DNA of 64,000 nucleotides from Meghimatium bilineatum (Eukaryota > Mollusca > Gastropoda > Stylommatophora > Philomycidae), in the NCBI GenBank assembly GCA_034231615.1, contig CM067322.1:54576357-54640356 (forward strand). Reading direction: 5' to 3'. A program made the translations under genes and the position numbers. The notes beneath the pieces were generated by a model that did no database searches, had not been told where the DNA came from, and saw only the letters and a list, made by a program, of their open reading frames with translations. Below, piece by piece: positions 1 to 11,150 of this stretch (positions within the stretch are counted from its first letter, which is position 1; each line of letters opens with the position of its first letter).

Positions 1-394
1 TATAATTATACATCATTGACACTCTAGAAGTACCGGAGGCTTTTGAAGCTTTACCACTCTACGTGTTGTTGTCTATTTTGTTCAAGCTATCACGCTGCAG
101 TGCCCTCCCCATTGACGTGTCTGTCCCCCTAATTTAAAATATACCCAGATGTCCCACATTGAGAACCGCCGCTGTACAAGACTTAATGCACACATCTGTA
201 TTGTTTGGTCGTTCCCTGTAGAGTAATACAGTAACTCTCCAAAACAATGAGGCATTGCAGGTTTAATTATTGATCAAGTATTACTATTCAACCAGGCTGA
301 CACCATTAACGTTAGACTTTACTTGATGAGGAATGCAGTCTTGCAATTCATGTGTACGGCCTTCTGTGTATAGATCCATCAAGAATACAATACT
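1..394. other. Unassigned AT-rich sequence
   Basis: No open frame with recognisable protein character, no tandem repeat and no repeat shared with the rest of the window was seen here. Confidence 0.4.
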
Positions 395-545
395 CTTATT
401 CTCATGTTCTTCTGTATTCGTTCCAAAACTCATTCTGGTTAGCAAAATGTAGTCCGGGGAACAGATATCGCTTTCTTATAGTTTACAGTTTTAGTGCAAT
501 ATCTATGCATTTCTGTCTAACACATACGACATCAAGTCCTTTTCT
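395..545 (-). mobile_element. Degenerate copy of nonautonomous repeat E
   Basis: This stretch follows the order of the E repeats at 26325, 40125 and 53371: a 'tattcgttccaaaactc' head, then 'agcaaaatgtagtccgggga', then 'tttacagttttagtgcaata' and 'ctaacacatacgacatcaag'. It is clearly diverged and truncated, and the second half of the repeat is missing. The strand is given as minus because the GAA-rich tail of the family lies at the low-coordinate end of plus-strand-looking copies. It codes for nothing. Confidence 0.55.
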
Positions 546-984
546 AGAACAGTTCTGATTGCTGATTCAAATCAGCGTCACTTGTCCTGGCTGATGTTAT
601 TGATCATTGGTAAATTTGCGTATGCTTTGTGTCATAATCCAATGAATAGCACGGATTAATCAAATATCAAAGAACTGGTGTGACTAGTTGCATGACCTCA
701 TATCTAGAGTAGGCTGTGAAAAATGGATGGATCTATACGCAAGAAGCATATTTATCGATTAAAAGCCTGCATTTCTCATCAGCTATAGTCCAACATTATC
801 GTTGTCAGCCTTTGTTGAATGGCTAGCCAGAATCAATTATTCATCCTGCAAGACTTCATCCTGTTATAGTTACCGTATAACTCCTCAGAATAAATAAAGA
901 ATACAATTGTCTACAATAAGTTAAGTAAAACAGTATTTTTTATAAGTTGTACGATATATATTTTTTATAAAGTATATATGTAAG

Positions 985-1135
985 CCTGTATGTCTCTGAG
1001 TGTAAGTCTCTATGTGTCTGAGTGTGTCTTTAAGTCTATATGTGTCTGAGTGTGTCTTTAAGTCTGTATGTGTCTGAGTGTGTCTTTAAGTCTATATGTG
1101 TCTGAGTATGCCTTTAAATCTGTATTTGTCCGCAA
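985..1135. repeat. 28-bp minisatellite, about 5 units
   Basis: The unit contains 'gtctgagtgtgtctttaagt' followed by 'ctatatgt'. Units beginning agtgtgtc at 1021, 1049 and 1077 fix the period at 28 bp. The outer units are degenerate. Confidence 0.9.
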
Positions 1136-1960
1136 TACTGATAATGGTCATGTATGCATTTAAAGCGGTATATGTGGATATATATTTGAAATAAACATCT
1201 TCTTCTTTAGCGGTCGCCATCAAATAATCAACACGTTTTTATGTAACTAGAGGAAAAAGAGCGTTCTACCTTTAGTTTACACCAGGGCTGAGATATTTAA
1301 GCCATTCTGCCCAGAACATCATATTTTAGCATTAAGCTATATATGAATAAACATATACTGCAGACAAGCATTACGCATATCATAGTTGGCGATTCAGTCC
1401 CTGACAATGACATCCTCGGAGTGTTAGCTACCAGATAAGCAGAAATGTCTATGGATGACGGATCCGCGTGACATTCTATATAATAGCCTCTGTCCATAGC
1501 GGCGCTGGCAGGCGTTATGGTGCCCTTTTCTGCTTATCCAACTTTAATATATGAAAAACTTTCTGTTTCCAATATTTTGACAGCACTCACAAGAACACGA
1601 TCTTGCTACTTTTGTAATAATTATTTTATTGGAAGTCATTATAATGCTTCTCTAGATCATATTATTTTTGTTCTGTTCATCTTCAAAATTTCCGACATTT
1701 AAATAAACATCTCCCCTTTCCTTGCTTTAAGGCATATACTACATTGTAAGTTAATCAGCTGCGGTATAGAATAACATAAGGAACCAGCAAGGTTACACAT
1801 TGTCTAGTTTATCCAGAATCGTACATACGTGAGGTGGGGGTTGGAGTGTTTTATGGGGTTTACAAATTGTCTGCATGTTTATCAGATATAGAAAACCACA
1901 TCACATTTAATAGGGTGCTGTTAAAAAAAAAAATTAGGTTGTGATATTTTACGAACTTTC
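1136..1960. other. Unassigned sequence
   Basis: No gene, tandem repeat or recognised transposon is visible. The short open frames on both strands have no conserved motif and look like chance. Confidence 0.35.
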
Positions 1961-2262
1961 TATTGCATATTGTCTTTCCTCAGGCGGTTTATACCCACTC
2001 TTGTTAAACGTAAGGGGTGATTGGACATCGAGCTTGTGTTCCGAGGCCAGATGTGTTGTGTGAGATGTGCTATGACAGTGTTTGTTCAAGATGTCCCTGA
2101 CGTTTTCTATCCATCTTTTCCGTGGTCTTCCTCTGGCTTTGTACGAACTTTCCATCTAGACTTATTCATGGCCGCGTCAGAAATAGCTGGTGGCTTTCAA
2201 CATAATCCTCTATTTTCGACCCATTTGAAGTTCTCGCCTCTTAGCATTATGTTAGAAGTGTA
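1961..2262 (-). mobile_element. LINE 3' fragment (RTE-like C-terminus)
   Basis: Read on the minus strand, this encodes the tail of a non-LTR retrotransposon polyprotein. The frame ending near 1949 has the 'ARGRPRKRWIENVRDIL' block typical of the C-terminus after the reverse transcriptase, followed by a His/Thr-rich run and a Pro-Pro-Glu-Glu-Arg-Gln end. The element at 55145-55830 carries the same tail (GRPRKRWIENIKITLKKHGL) and the same downstream order, so they are one family. The fragment is 5' truncated and keeps no RT motif. The assignment to a LINE is firm; the clade is an inference. Confidence 0.75.
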
Positions 2263-2279
2263 CCCACGTATATAAATGT

Positions 2280-2400
2280 TCTATATATAAATCACTGCTC
2301 CTTGAACATCACAGCTCTATGAGCATCCCTGCTCTTTGAACATCACTGCTCTTTGAACATCACTTTATTTTGAACCTCACTGCTTTTTTAGCATTTTGTA
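2280..2400. repeat. Short degenerate tandem repeat, about 18 bp unit
   Basis: Five to six imperfect copies of 'ctgctctttgaacatca' follow one another, with tcct, tatg and tttt variants. Confidence 0.7.
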
Positions 2401-3214
2401 CAGGCCTTTCGTGAAGTTCATTGTTTTTGTGTTTCTATTATACACTTCATTCGATTATGATATTGAAGATCAGCTGACATTTGACATGAATGTCTGCCAT
2501 GTCCTGCAAAATAATTGTCTCTAATTACCTCTGTCTATTCCAAAATCATCCTATGTATTCCTGACATGTCATATGCTTTCCTGTCCCGTTTTCATATATA
2601 CGTTAGCGGAATGATGATGCCTATATTTTCTTGCTTCAGTTTCTAAACAGAGTAGACAGAAATATTATTTGGAAGTAGAAACTTACGACATAAAGGACAA
2701 TTATCAGATACTATTAGAACATTGTAAATGCTATATTGTTGTGAGAACAATAGATGGGCTTTCTGAAACAAAAGGTGCACGCGCCAGGGCTAGGTGCTCT
2801 TACCTCTGAATTTTAATGCATACACAATATAGAATAACAAAAAAAATGTATAAAAGAAACAACTATTAATTTGAAGCAAGACGAATTAGACAAATCGTTC
2901 GATGAATTAATTTTCACAGTGACATGTTCTATAATTATGAAGATCTTTTTCTTATTAACAGATTAACATATGTATACAGCAAGTAATTATGAAGATGAAG
3001 AAGAACTGCAAATAACATCAATTTGCTAATAAAAGTTGCAGCGAGCGAAACATACAAGGCAACATGCAAAAGACAATTCTAATGGCAGTTTACAAAAATG
3101 AAATGGATAATTAAGGGTGGAAAGGGGGGATATAGACAGGTAAGTAAAGTGAAACGTAAAAAGTTTTCCCCTTTCCACGCGTCGGGTAATAAGGTGCTTG
3201 ACATGTGTTTTTCA
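2401..3214. other. Unassigned sequence
   Basis: AT-rich, with only short chance frames. No repeat shared with the rest of the window was noticed. Confidence 0.35.
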
Positions 3215-3480
3215 TATTCATCATCATCAAATGCCGTCTCCGCAACAAAGGTTGGCTGCAACAGGCCTCCAACATTCCCAGTCACTTGTTGTTGTAGTGC
3301 ACTCTGCTAGATGGTAACATGCCCATCTTATAATCTTACTCTTCCACTTGTATCTTTGCCTACCTCTTGCTCGCCTCTCTTTGACCTCAAGTAAGGTCTT
3401 CAACAAAGTCTCATGTTTTTAATGTGTCCAAAATATTTTATTTTATTGATATTTCTTTCTTTTCTTTTAATAAATCTTTC
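3215..3480 (-). mobile_element. LINE family A 3' end
   Basis: The minus strand carries the last part of a LINE polyprotein: a 'MLQPTFVAETAFDDDE'-like ending (seen as GLLQPTFVAETAFDDDEYEK), preceded by remnants of the KVKGKRARSRQRYKW block. The order and wording match the copies at 38095-38462 and 34450-34560. It is 5' truncated and frameshifted. The part beyond 3480 is too decayed to assign. Confidence 0.75.
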
Positions 3481-4013
3481 TTCATATTAAGTTATATTCT
3501 GCATATTTTTTTTATTATCAACGGTATATCTAGGGATGATGTGGTCTGTATACTGCGTCTTCACTTTCCCAAGAAGTCCTGGTACTTATTTTCCGTGGGA
3601 TAGCTAGTGATTTAATTTATTTCCAATTTATCCAGAAATAGAACTGAAAATTGAATCTTAAATCACTCGAACAAGATGCCAGCTCACTAACAACTCAATT
3701 GCCGCTTCCCCAATAAACAGGTGTCACAGGGAGACCAAGAAAACAGGTATGACAAAAATATTTACTATACACAAAAAAAACAACAACACAATTATGAGAC
3801 ACACTGCTGTAAACAACAACAGTAAATATGTAATTATTGTATCAATTTGATAGAAACTCACATAAAAGGTGATTATCCTTTACATTTATTCTCCAGTTGA
3901 CCGACGTTTTCAATATAAGTATTTGGACACCAACGTGTGAATTGACCATTAAGACAGAACAGAAGGGAAATGAAAAAAATATGTGACTTAATACTGGCGA
4001 TTTTATTTATTGG
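3481..4013. other. Unassigned sequence
   Basis: Possibly more decayed LINE at the start. No frame, repeat or motif can be defended. Confidence 0.3.
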
Positions 4014-4283
4014 CTGAAGTACCTAGCAGATTTGTTAGTAACCTGGCAGTTTCTGAAGTACCTGACAAATGTACCTGGAAGTTAGGTTAATAACAGTTCA
4101 CAATCTCAACTGAAGTACCTGATAAATGTACCTGGCAGATGGGATAGTAACAGTTCACAATCTCAACTGAAGTACCTGATAAATGTCCTGGCAGATGGGA
4201 AAGTAACAGTTCACAATCTCAACTGAAGTACCTGATAAATGTACCTGGCAGATGGGATAGTAACAGTTCACAATCTCAACTAC
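4014..4283. repeat. ~57-bp minisatellite, 4-5 units
   Basis: Each unit contains 'ctgaagtacctgataaatgt', 'acctggcagatgggatag' and 'taacagttcacaatctcaa'. The first unit is diverged (gacaaatgtacctggaagttaggt) and one unit lacks the 'ac' of tacctgg. The array ends sharply at the last 'caatctcaac'. Confidence 0.9.
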
Positions 4284-4723
4284 TACGAACATGCCCGAGG
4301 TTCACGCAGCAGTAGAAGTCTTGCCGTTCTCGTAGCACTGAGCATACTTCTGGACATACACGAAGTTAGCTGTCATAGAACAGAATCTCAAGTATTCACA
4401 GTGGTCCCCTTTTAGGTAAACTTTATCTTCGTGACCGTCTGCATTGTTTTTAGGTAGTGTAATCATTATTCTGAGCACATTCTTTTCTAGTATATCATTG
4501 TTTATACTACCTGTATAAGCCAACTGTATAATCTACATAAATCATGTTTGTTTGTTTGTTGTTTGTGCTCGCTAAAAAGTGCGTGCATGTTTCGAATATC
4601 TTTCGCTAACACTTTGTGTTTGCTGTTTGCTTTCGCTAAATGTTTTTTTTTAAATTTGGTGTTTACTTTCGCTAAATGGTGTTTTTTGTGTGTTTTGTTT
4701 GCTGTTTACAAAAAAACTTTCGT
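4284..4723. other. Unassigned; weak repeat of 'ctttcgctaaatggtgttt'
   Basis: Between about 4560 and 4700 a degenerate motif around 'tttcgctaaa' recurs four times with T-rich spacers. Hydrophobic frames over it are produced by the T-richness. No gene was recognised. Confidence 0.4.
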
Positions 4724-4930
4724 TATTAAAATTTTTCCTGTAAATGAGTGCATGGAGGCTTTCTATGGGCTGTGGAAATGAAGGCCGCTTTGCCATAGCA
4801 GACCCCGCGACATGTACAGGTAGTTTTTTTTATTGTATCCTCGAAAGAAAAAATCTTTTTTCAACCGTAGAATGAACTCGCGACCTCGAGGGATAGAGAA
4901 CTGCGATCTAACCACACGACCATGCGATGC
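4724..4930 (-). mobile_element. SINE-like repeat with degenerate tRNA-like head
   Basis: The segment 'gaccgctttgccatagcaga' plus 'cgcgacatgtacagg' recurs at 56055-56105 (4775-4825 here has ggccgctttgccatagcaga). On the minus strand, 4925 to 4860 reads like a tRNA: 'GGTCGTGTGGTTAGATCGC' resembles an A box and 'GGTCGCGAGTTCATTC' a decayed B box about 40 bases later. This suggests a tRNA-derived SINE head joined to a repeat shared with 55850-56160. The boundaries are approximate and no target-site duplication was found. Confidence 0.45.
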
Positions 4931-5405
4931 AAAGTTTGCTATTTAAATGACTATTTATTGTCTTATTTATTTCAAAATATATTTTCCAACAGTGGCTACT
5001 ATGTGGATCATTCAGACAAATTCGTTTCCACCTACTTGCGTTTATTCATTCATCATGAACCCACATCTATAATTTATAATCCAATTGTTGATCCATTTGC
5101 CATAAGTTAAGATAAACAACCACAGTGGATACGTTAGAATTCAAAAAATCTGAAATCAATTTCTTTTAAATGGATAGATAAATGACTGGTGTCAAGAAAC
5201 AAAGAGACGCGGCAAGAGCTTGGGAAACAAATGCAAATATCGTAGTAAACGGAAATATGTATATTTTAACTTTTACAAAATATTAAAACGACACAAGGAC
5301 CTACGACATTTCAACTAGAAAGCAATAATAAAGAAGTAAGATAGCAGACAAACAATAATTTTTGTTGAGAGACGGGGTAGGAGGGGGGAATTGGACAAGG
5401 GATTT
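4931..5405. other. Unassigned sequence
   Basis: Nothing recognised. AT-rich, with short non-descript frames. Confidence 0.35.
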
Positions 5406-5610
5406 CTGTATATAAAAAGTAACAGCTAATACTGCGTGGCTATATTCTGTATATAAAAAGTAACAGCTAATACTGCGTGGCTATATTCTGTATATAAAAA
5501 GTAACAGCTAATACTGCGTTGCTATATTCTGTATATAAAAAGTAACAGCTAATACCACGTGGCTATATTCTGTATATAAAAAGTAACAGCTAATACTGCG
5601 TGGCTATATC
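5406..5610. repeat. 41-bp minisatellite, 5 units
   Basis: Near-identical units of 'ctgtatataaaaagtaacag' + 'ctaatactgcgtggctatatt' start at 5406, 5447 and every 41 bp after. Only single-base variants are seen (cgttgc, ccacgtgg), so the array is young. Confidence 0.95.
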
Positions 5611-5879
5611 CCAGACAATATTCATTGATCGTTAGGTTAGAGTAACCTCGTAGTGGATTCATAACTATGATTAATAACTCGTCACAGACCATCGATTTAC
5701 TTTATGAGTCATCTTTTGTATTGTTTTCTCCTTCCGAACATGAGGCTTATGCATTTATTGCTGCTTCTTCCACTGTTGACCGTTTAAACATGACCATTGA
5801 GGCTCTACCACAGAACTGAGAGGCTTGCAGAGTGACAGTGAGAAGTAGAAGACAATTTTAGGCTTTTGTGTTGGAGCAT
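5611..5879. other. Unassigned sequence
   Basis: No gene or repeat seen. Confidence 0.3.
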
Positions 5880-5970
5880 GCACAAAAAAGCCAACACGAC
5901 TCCAAGTATATAAATAGTGACCATCGAAAATTACGACAATAACAAAAACGTTACGAGTAAAGTCTATTTA
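5880..5970. repeat. Dispersed repeat G, copy 1
   Basis: Similar to 40890-40975. Both contain gccaa-n-acgactccaa or gccaaggctactccaa, then a TATA-like stretch, 'tagtgacca' or 'tagtaacca', and 'gacaataacaaaaacgtta' or 'gacaataataaaaaacgta'. Not tandem. The nature of the parent element is unknown. Confidence 0.5.
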
Positions 5971-6149
5971 TGTATGTACAGAGGTCTTCTATAGCTGCAG
6001 ACGGTCATGACACAGCCCATCGCATTAAAAGCATGCTAAACTCTGGTTTAGAAACGCGGCGTTCAACCAATCTTTCTGAACATTATCCGTCGCTAATCTT
6101 CAGTGGTATCTACTTTTACAAGATCTTTAATTATCTCTCTCTCTCTCCT

Positions 6150-6835
6150 AGATCGCAGAGCAAATTGGCCTTCAGATCAACACGTCCAAATCAAATATCT
6201 TGGAACTTAACTGCTCAACAAATAACATCTTAGTAAATAACCAAATACTGGAAAAAGTCTCCAGCTTTAATTACTCGGGCAGCCGAATGTTTGTTGACGG
6301 AGACTCAATGAAAGAAATAAACACACGTATAGCAATGGCAGCTAGCACATTTGCTAAATTAACTAATATCTGGAAATCAAAAGATCTAGGGACAAACATC
6401 AACTAAAGCTATTTAACACATGTATTGTATCAGTGCTAACGTATGGTACTGAAAGCTGGAAATCAACTCAAGCAACAGACAACAAACTAAACAGCTTCAA
6501 AAACAAATGTCTACGCAAACTGATGAACATAAAATGGAGCGACTTCGTCACAAATAGTGATCTAAGAGACAAAACACACCAAGAGTATGTTTCAAATATC
6601 ACAAGAAAACGAAGATGGAAATACATTGGCCACGTTTTACGACTAGATGTAAAGAGAATAAACCAGCAAGCCCTTATATGGTCACCTGAGGGAAAAGAAA
6701 AAAAAGACCTAAAACAGCCCTTTAAAACACCATTCTTAAAGAGGGGGAATCAATAGGCTGTAAGACCACCCAGGAACTAAAGCTGCAGGCAGCGAACCGC
6801 ATCATTTGGAGACCAGAACCTCTGCCCTATGTGTC
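6150..6835 (+). mobile_element. LINE family B 3' half (RT C-terminus)
   Basis: This encodes the region after the reverse transcriptase of an RTE-like non-LTR element. A frame reads from a TSKSNILELN-type start through 'VSSFNYSGSRMFVDGDSMK' and 'INTRIAMAASTFAKLTNIWK', stops near 6406, and resumes at 6433 with LTYGTESWKS, 'NKLNSFKNKCLRKLMNIKWS', 'RKRRWKYIGHVLRL' and a basic end. Those blocks (YG-E-W, CLRK-IKW, RKRRW-YIGH) are the standard C-terminal signature of these elements. The 3' part continues to 'ctctgccctatgtgtcgctt' and 'cggcacgaaaggaacacac', also seen at 28035 and 48345. Related copies lie at 28035-29385, 33375-34080, 42100-42460 and 47811-48345. At least one frameshift has occurred. 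Confidence 0.85.
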
Positions 6836-6875
6836 GCTTGCGGCACGAAAGGAACACACTAACTAACTCTCCTAG

Positions 6876-6884
6876 ATACATACA

Positions 6885-6917
<33 letters not shown>

Positions 6918-6962
6918 TAGTATATATATATATACACACACATATATTAATATACATACATA
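6876..6962. repeat. (CATA)n and (TA)n microsatellite
   Basis: A run of catacatacata is followed by tatatata and cacacatatatt. Confidence 0.95.
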
Positions 6963-8189
6963 TTGTGCTGTTTTCTACAGAAAAATTGTGAGCATACAGT
7001 ACTTATTAAGCAAAAATAGCCAATAATTTTAACATCAACAGCCCACCCTTTCCAATCCAATCAACACATACACACACCACACATAGTAGTGCATAGTCAC
7101 CGTTAACTCATTACATCTAAAACAGTTATACAAATCTTCATATTTTTAGTCATATTGTAAAGTTAGACGTTTCTATAAAATTCATTCCTTCCTGCACAGC
7201 ACAACTGTGTGAGCATAAATTTCTAAATTATATGTTCTATATTATGTAATGTTTAATGCAAGTAGCTCCACAAATGAATATGCTTTCTATTTGGGCATTC
7301 AAGGTAGTCTAGATTTCATACATGAAAAAAGTACTTCTAAAATAACTCTTCAAACTTTTCATACAACGTCACTTATATTGATCGGAATCATTGGTCACTT
7401 AAGAGTATACTTTGATTCGCCAGCCAATGGAAAGTACTGGAAAAAAATTGAATCAGGAAACATGAATGACATTTGGGATCCCAGCAAAGAATAATTCTGG
7501 AAAACAACTTTAGTAAATGGATAAGTGAAAACAAGATGCTGTTTTTTTTGTGACATTGTATGGCAGTTATTGTATGGCTAGCTGCCAATATGAGATAGTT
7601 AAAACTGATTTATACTCGCCACGCGTTAATCCTTTTCTGTCATCTACACTAAAAGACGTGTGGGGCTAAATTGCGATTTAGTCTTCTAAAGTTATGCACT
7701 TAACTTTTACCATGGTTTTCTTTGACTGCTTACACACAGTGATCAATGAAACCACGGAAAATATATAATTCGTCACTAGAAAAATTAATCATGATAGTCA
7801 GATTAGTTTAAGTAACAAAAGACACCGTTTAATTGTTTAGTTAGTGTCAAAGATAATATCTATATATTTAAACGGAAGAATTAGCTTTGTTATTAATTTT
7901 ATTACCAGAGCAAAAATGGGCGATGTCAGCTATAAATCAAAAGACAATATTTTCGCAAAGGTAGTCCTTTACCATGAGACATTGCCCTGTATCGGTACGA
8001 AAAACTGACAAAAAAAAGTTGAGAGGACATTTTGAGAGGATATCGATAGACTTTTTTTCTATTCTCCACTAAATATTCTTTCGTCGATACTCAGAACAAA
8101 AACAATAAATACAGGTGATGATATGGTGTATGCATTCTGCCTTCATATCCCCAGACAAAAAACGCCGATAAATGTATACATATATATAT
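6963..8189. other. Unassigned sequence
   Basis: No gene, array or repeat shared with other positions was recognised. Frames of up to about 80 codons near 7249 have no conserved features. Confidence 0.35.
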
Positions 8190-9185
8190 CATAAGGTGTC
8201 ACGCCGGCTGGCGTTGGCGATCATGGCTCTTCACAGCTCTCTATCTCCAGCATTATGTATCAAGATCGTTGTTGTTTCCTTGCTGTGCCAGGTTGTCAAA
8301 CTGTCTAATATTTTCTCACGTTGTTGCAATCTGTCTCTGTTACCTTCAATATTGCCTGATGTGATTATGTTTTCCAAACCTTCCTGTCTCATGAAGTAGC
8401 CAGAAAATAAAAATTTCATATTCGTGGTGATCTCTTGATCTTCTTTAATCTTATACAAAATTTCCCCACCAGTAGTATATGTTCATTAAAACTGTCAGCC
8501 CCTGACCTTTTTTCATGTATCTAATGTTGCTTCGATGTCTTTTAAAGACTAAAATGTAATCTATTTTGATTCCCGTATTGCTTGATGTTATTTAAACCAT
8601 GTTTACATTGAACTATTATTAAATTATGAATTTTGCCCACTCTATCAATAAGTCACCTCTTTCATTTTTAACCTCTAAACCAATCTTCCAGTAACATCCT
8701 TTATCTCTGTATCACCTACGTGTGCGTTAAGGCAATCACTATAGTACTTCATGATTTGTACACTGTTTTATTGCAATTTCTAGTTCTCCATAGAAATTGT
8801 CGATGTTCTCCGCTGAATTGATTTATGTGGGTGGATAAACTTGTACAGTGTTATATCCAATGTTTTTACTACTAGTTTCACTAATATTACCCGGTGTGAT
8901 ATTGCCATGAAACTCTTCACGGTTTTTCCTGTTTCTGTGTCTAATAATACGACTACACCTCTCTTGTGTTATTGACCACCTGAGTATATGACTTTAAATT
9001 TATTTGAATATATCTCTCCTGCCCTAGTCCATCTAATTTCACTCATTACTAATAAATTTACGTTTATTCTTTCCATTTCTTGTTTGATGTTTAATTTATC
9101 ACTCTGCGCTAACGATCTGATGTTCCACGGTTGCAATATTAACAGTAAATACTGTATGCCTACTTTTGTGTGTCACCATGACTTT
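8190..9185 (-). mobile_element. RTE-type LINE with endonuclease and C-terminus, RT missing
   Basis: The minus strand from about 9150 reads an APE-type endonuclease in one frame with one stop: 'LQPWNIRSLAQSDKLNIKQ' contains the catalytic Asn region, 'MERINVNLLVMSEIRWTRAG' the catalytic Glu region, then KRGVVVLLDTETGK, and NTGIKIDYIL near 8565. This is the N-terminal domain of an RTE/BovB-like polyprotein, which nicks target DNA. Immediately after comes the C-terminal tail: 'YFMRQEGLENIITSGNIEGN' and 'REKILDSLTTWHSKETTTIL', ending at 8190 with the conserved IANASRRDT. The whole reverse transcriptase in between is absent, so this is an internally deleted copy. Confidence 0.85.
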
Positions 9186-9586
9186 CTTCTTGGGAGAATA
9201 ATAATGTGTTAGTTTCCCGTTGCTTTCCAGATCATTATTGGGGGGGGGGGGGAGGGTTATTCATTTATATCTGCTACCTTTGACATACTTTATGTCGTGA
9301 CAAACCGGTGACCCGCCATGCTCAGTTGCAGAGTTACCATTTATACCGCTGGCTATAGGTCGCTTATTTGTTCGAGCCTAGCGAACATCATGATGTCAAC
9401 AGTGAAGTCTAAACTCCAACTACCCTCCAGGAATATTCACATATAGGCAATAGAAAATACACAGGACATTTTCTGCACATGTCAGTTGTTAACCATTTAC
9501 TTTAAATAACATAATACGATATTAAAGAATCCTCATGTGACGACTGAGCGAATAACGTTAAATTGTGCGCCATGTTGGCACCAGAA
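9186..9586. other. Unassigned, with poly-G tract
   Basis: A G-run with one A at about 9240-9256 is the only notable feature. The rest could be further 5' sequence of the LINE on the minus strand but cannot be shown to be. Confidence 0.35.
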
Positions 9587-9590
9587 AGTC

Positions 9591-9625
<35 letters not shown>

Positions 9626-9640
9626 ATATATATATATTGT
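9587..9640. repeat. (AT)n microsatellite
   Basis: Alternating AT with one phase break near 9614. Confidence 0.95.
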
Positions 9641-10612
9641 TAATTTATTTATCGTATATTGATAATTACGTGACATCAAGGTAATTATAAGTGGCTAACA
9701 GTTATTTAAAAGTGAAAACGAGTAAACTAAATTTTGCAAACAGTTAATTAAATGTGGAAAACATTTAATTAAAAGTGGCAAGCAGGAAATTAAATAATCA
9801 ATAACCCACCTCCCAACCACAAAATAATATCTGGACGCTACTTTCTATAGATCTGGAAACGCAACAGTGAGATTGTAAGCTGACCGCAAATCAATAGTTA
9901 TCTTCCCCTGGTGAGCAAGTGTGTAGTTGGTTTTGGCCGGAGTAAGAATCACCAGGGAACCTGTTGTACAACTCCCTAACAATCTTAGCGATCGTTAAGA
10001 GTATACATGACTGCTTGTTCTAGAATAATCGATTGCGCATGTATATTTCTCGATCACCTCTCCTTGACTCAAAAACATGAGGTGTTTGTTTTTGTTGTAC
10101 TTCTCTTGTCACATACATGTTTGGCATTACTGTGCACTAGATGACAATAGTTGATATCAGATGACGAGTTGTGGAAGATAATACACCAGTGCATGGTGGA
10201 GGTAAAGATAGAAGAAGTAGAAATGGGTAGAACACACCACAGAAGGAGGTATGATGATATAACTATACATGGACTGGACTAGAACCCACAGAGAGTGAGA
10301 GAGAGAGAGAGAGAATGAACGTCGATGTACGGCTAGATAAGAATATTGGAGGAAAAGACGAAAGCAATTGATGCCTAATATACAGTTGAAAAGAGATGGC
10401 GCAGCAAAAAAAAAAGAAATCGTTGGGGAGCAAACTTTTATCTGCTGCATCCTCATGTTCCACAGGGAACTGAAGGGAAAGTTGAATAATGCTGTCTTTT
10501 TGTTCACATGTATTTATTCTGTGATATCTTAGTAAATGTCATATCAACGGCCGTAGCTGTAATGAAACTCGAGCCGAGCTACATGGAGCTGTGACTCTCA
10601 CCAATAGAAGAC
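9641..10612. other. Unassigned sequence with a short (GA)n run
   Basis: A gagagagagagaga run lies at about 10296-10314. Open frames of about 116 codons on the minus strand over it are low-complexity (Ser-Leu repeats) and not considered genes. Confidence 0.4.
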
Positions 10613-10617
10613 CAATA

Positions 10618-10672
<55 letters not shown>
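10613..10672. repeat. (TA)n microsatellite
   Basis: About 60 bp of TA with one 'tacatata' interruption. It directly abuts the LINE fragment at 10680 and may have grown from its edge. Confidence 0.95.
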
Positions 10673-10679
10673 CTTTTTG

Positions 10680-11150
10680 TCCGGTCTTGAATTCTTGTAT
10701 TTGCTGTGATTGGCAATGCAATTCATTATTTTAATTTCTCTTCTCTCTTCAATTAGTTTAAGCGTTTCAGCTAAGAAGTAGCATTTTTTCATAGTAACTT
10801 TTTTGGGTATAAGTTTTGTGCAGTAGAAATAATATCTCTTGCATAGTTGGCAAGCTCATCGGGTGTTAATTCTTCTTGTGTTGCCAGAAGTATTTCAAAT
10901 TTGTTGTGAACATCGATGCTATACTCTGCTGGTATGCTGCTGGTGTCAAAGTGGAATGGATCTAGCATCTTTTATACCACTTTTAAGCTTTATTTTTACA
11001 TGCGCTATGAAAAGTTCATGGTCTGTGTCACAGTCGACACTCTTAAGGATCTTGGAGCATATAATGTTTGTTCTCCAACGGGATTTACATGTACAGATAT
11101 CACAGATAGTGAATGTAGCCTTAGAAAATTATACAGAGCCAATATACAGT
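10680..11150 (-). mobile_element. RTE-type LINE linker fragment
   Basis: On the minus strand the region encodes the segment between endonuclease and reverse transcriptase. Readable blocks are 'YSIDVHNKFEILLATQEELT', 'PDELANYARDIISTAQKLIP', and, in the frame from about 10792, 'AETLKLIEERREIKIMN' and 'YKNSRPDKKK'. The ETL-LIEERR motif is typical of RTE elements just before the RT domain. Frameshifts separate the blocks, and neither catalytic domain is present. Confidence 0.75.

Noticed and set aside
4853..4925. Functional tRNA gene on the minus strand
   Set aside because: The A and B boxes are imperfect and the arms do not pair convincingly; better explained as a SINE head.
10157..10507. 116-codon minus-strand frame
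   Set aside because: Part is (GA)n-encoded Ser-Leu repeats and the rest lacks any motif.
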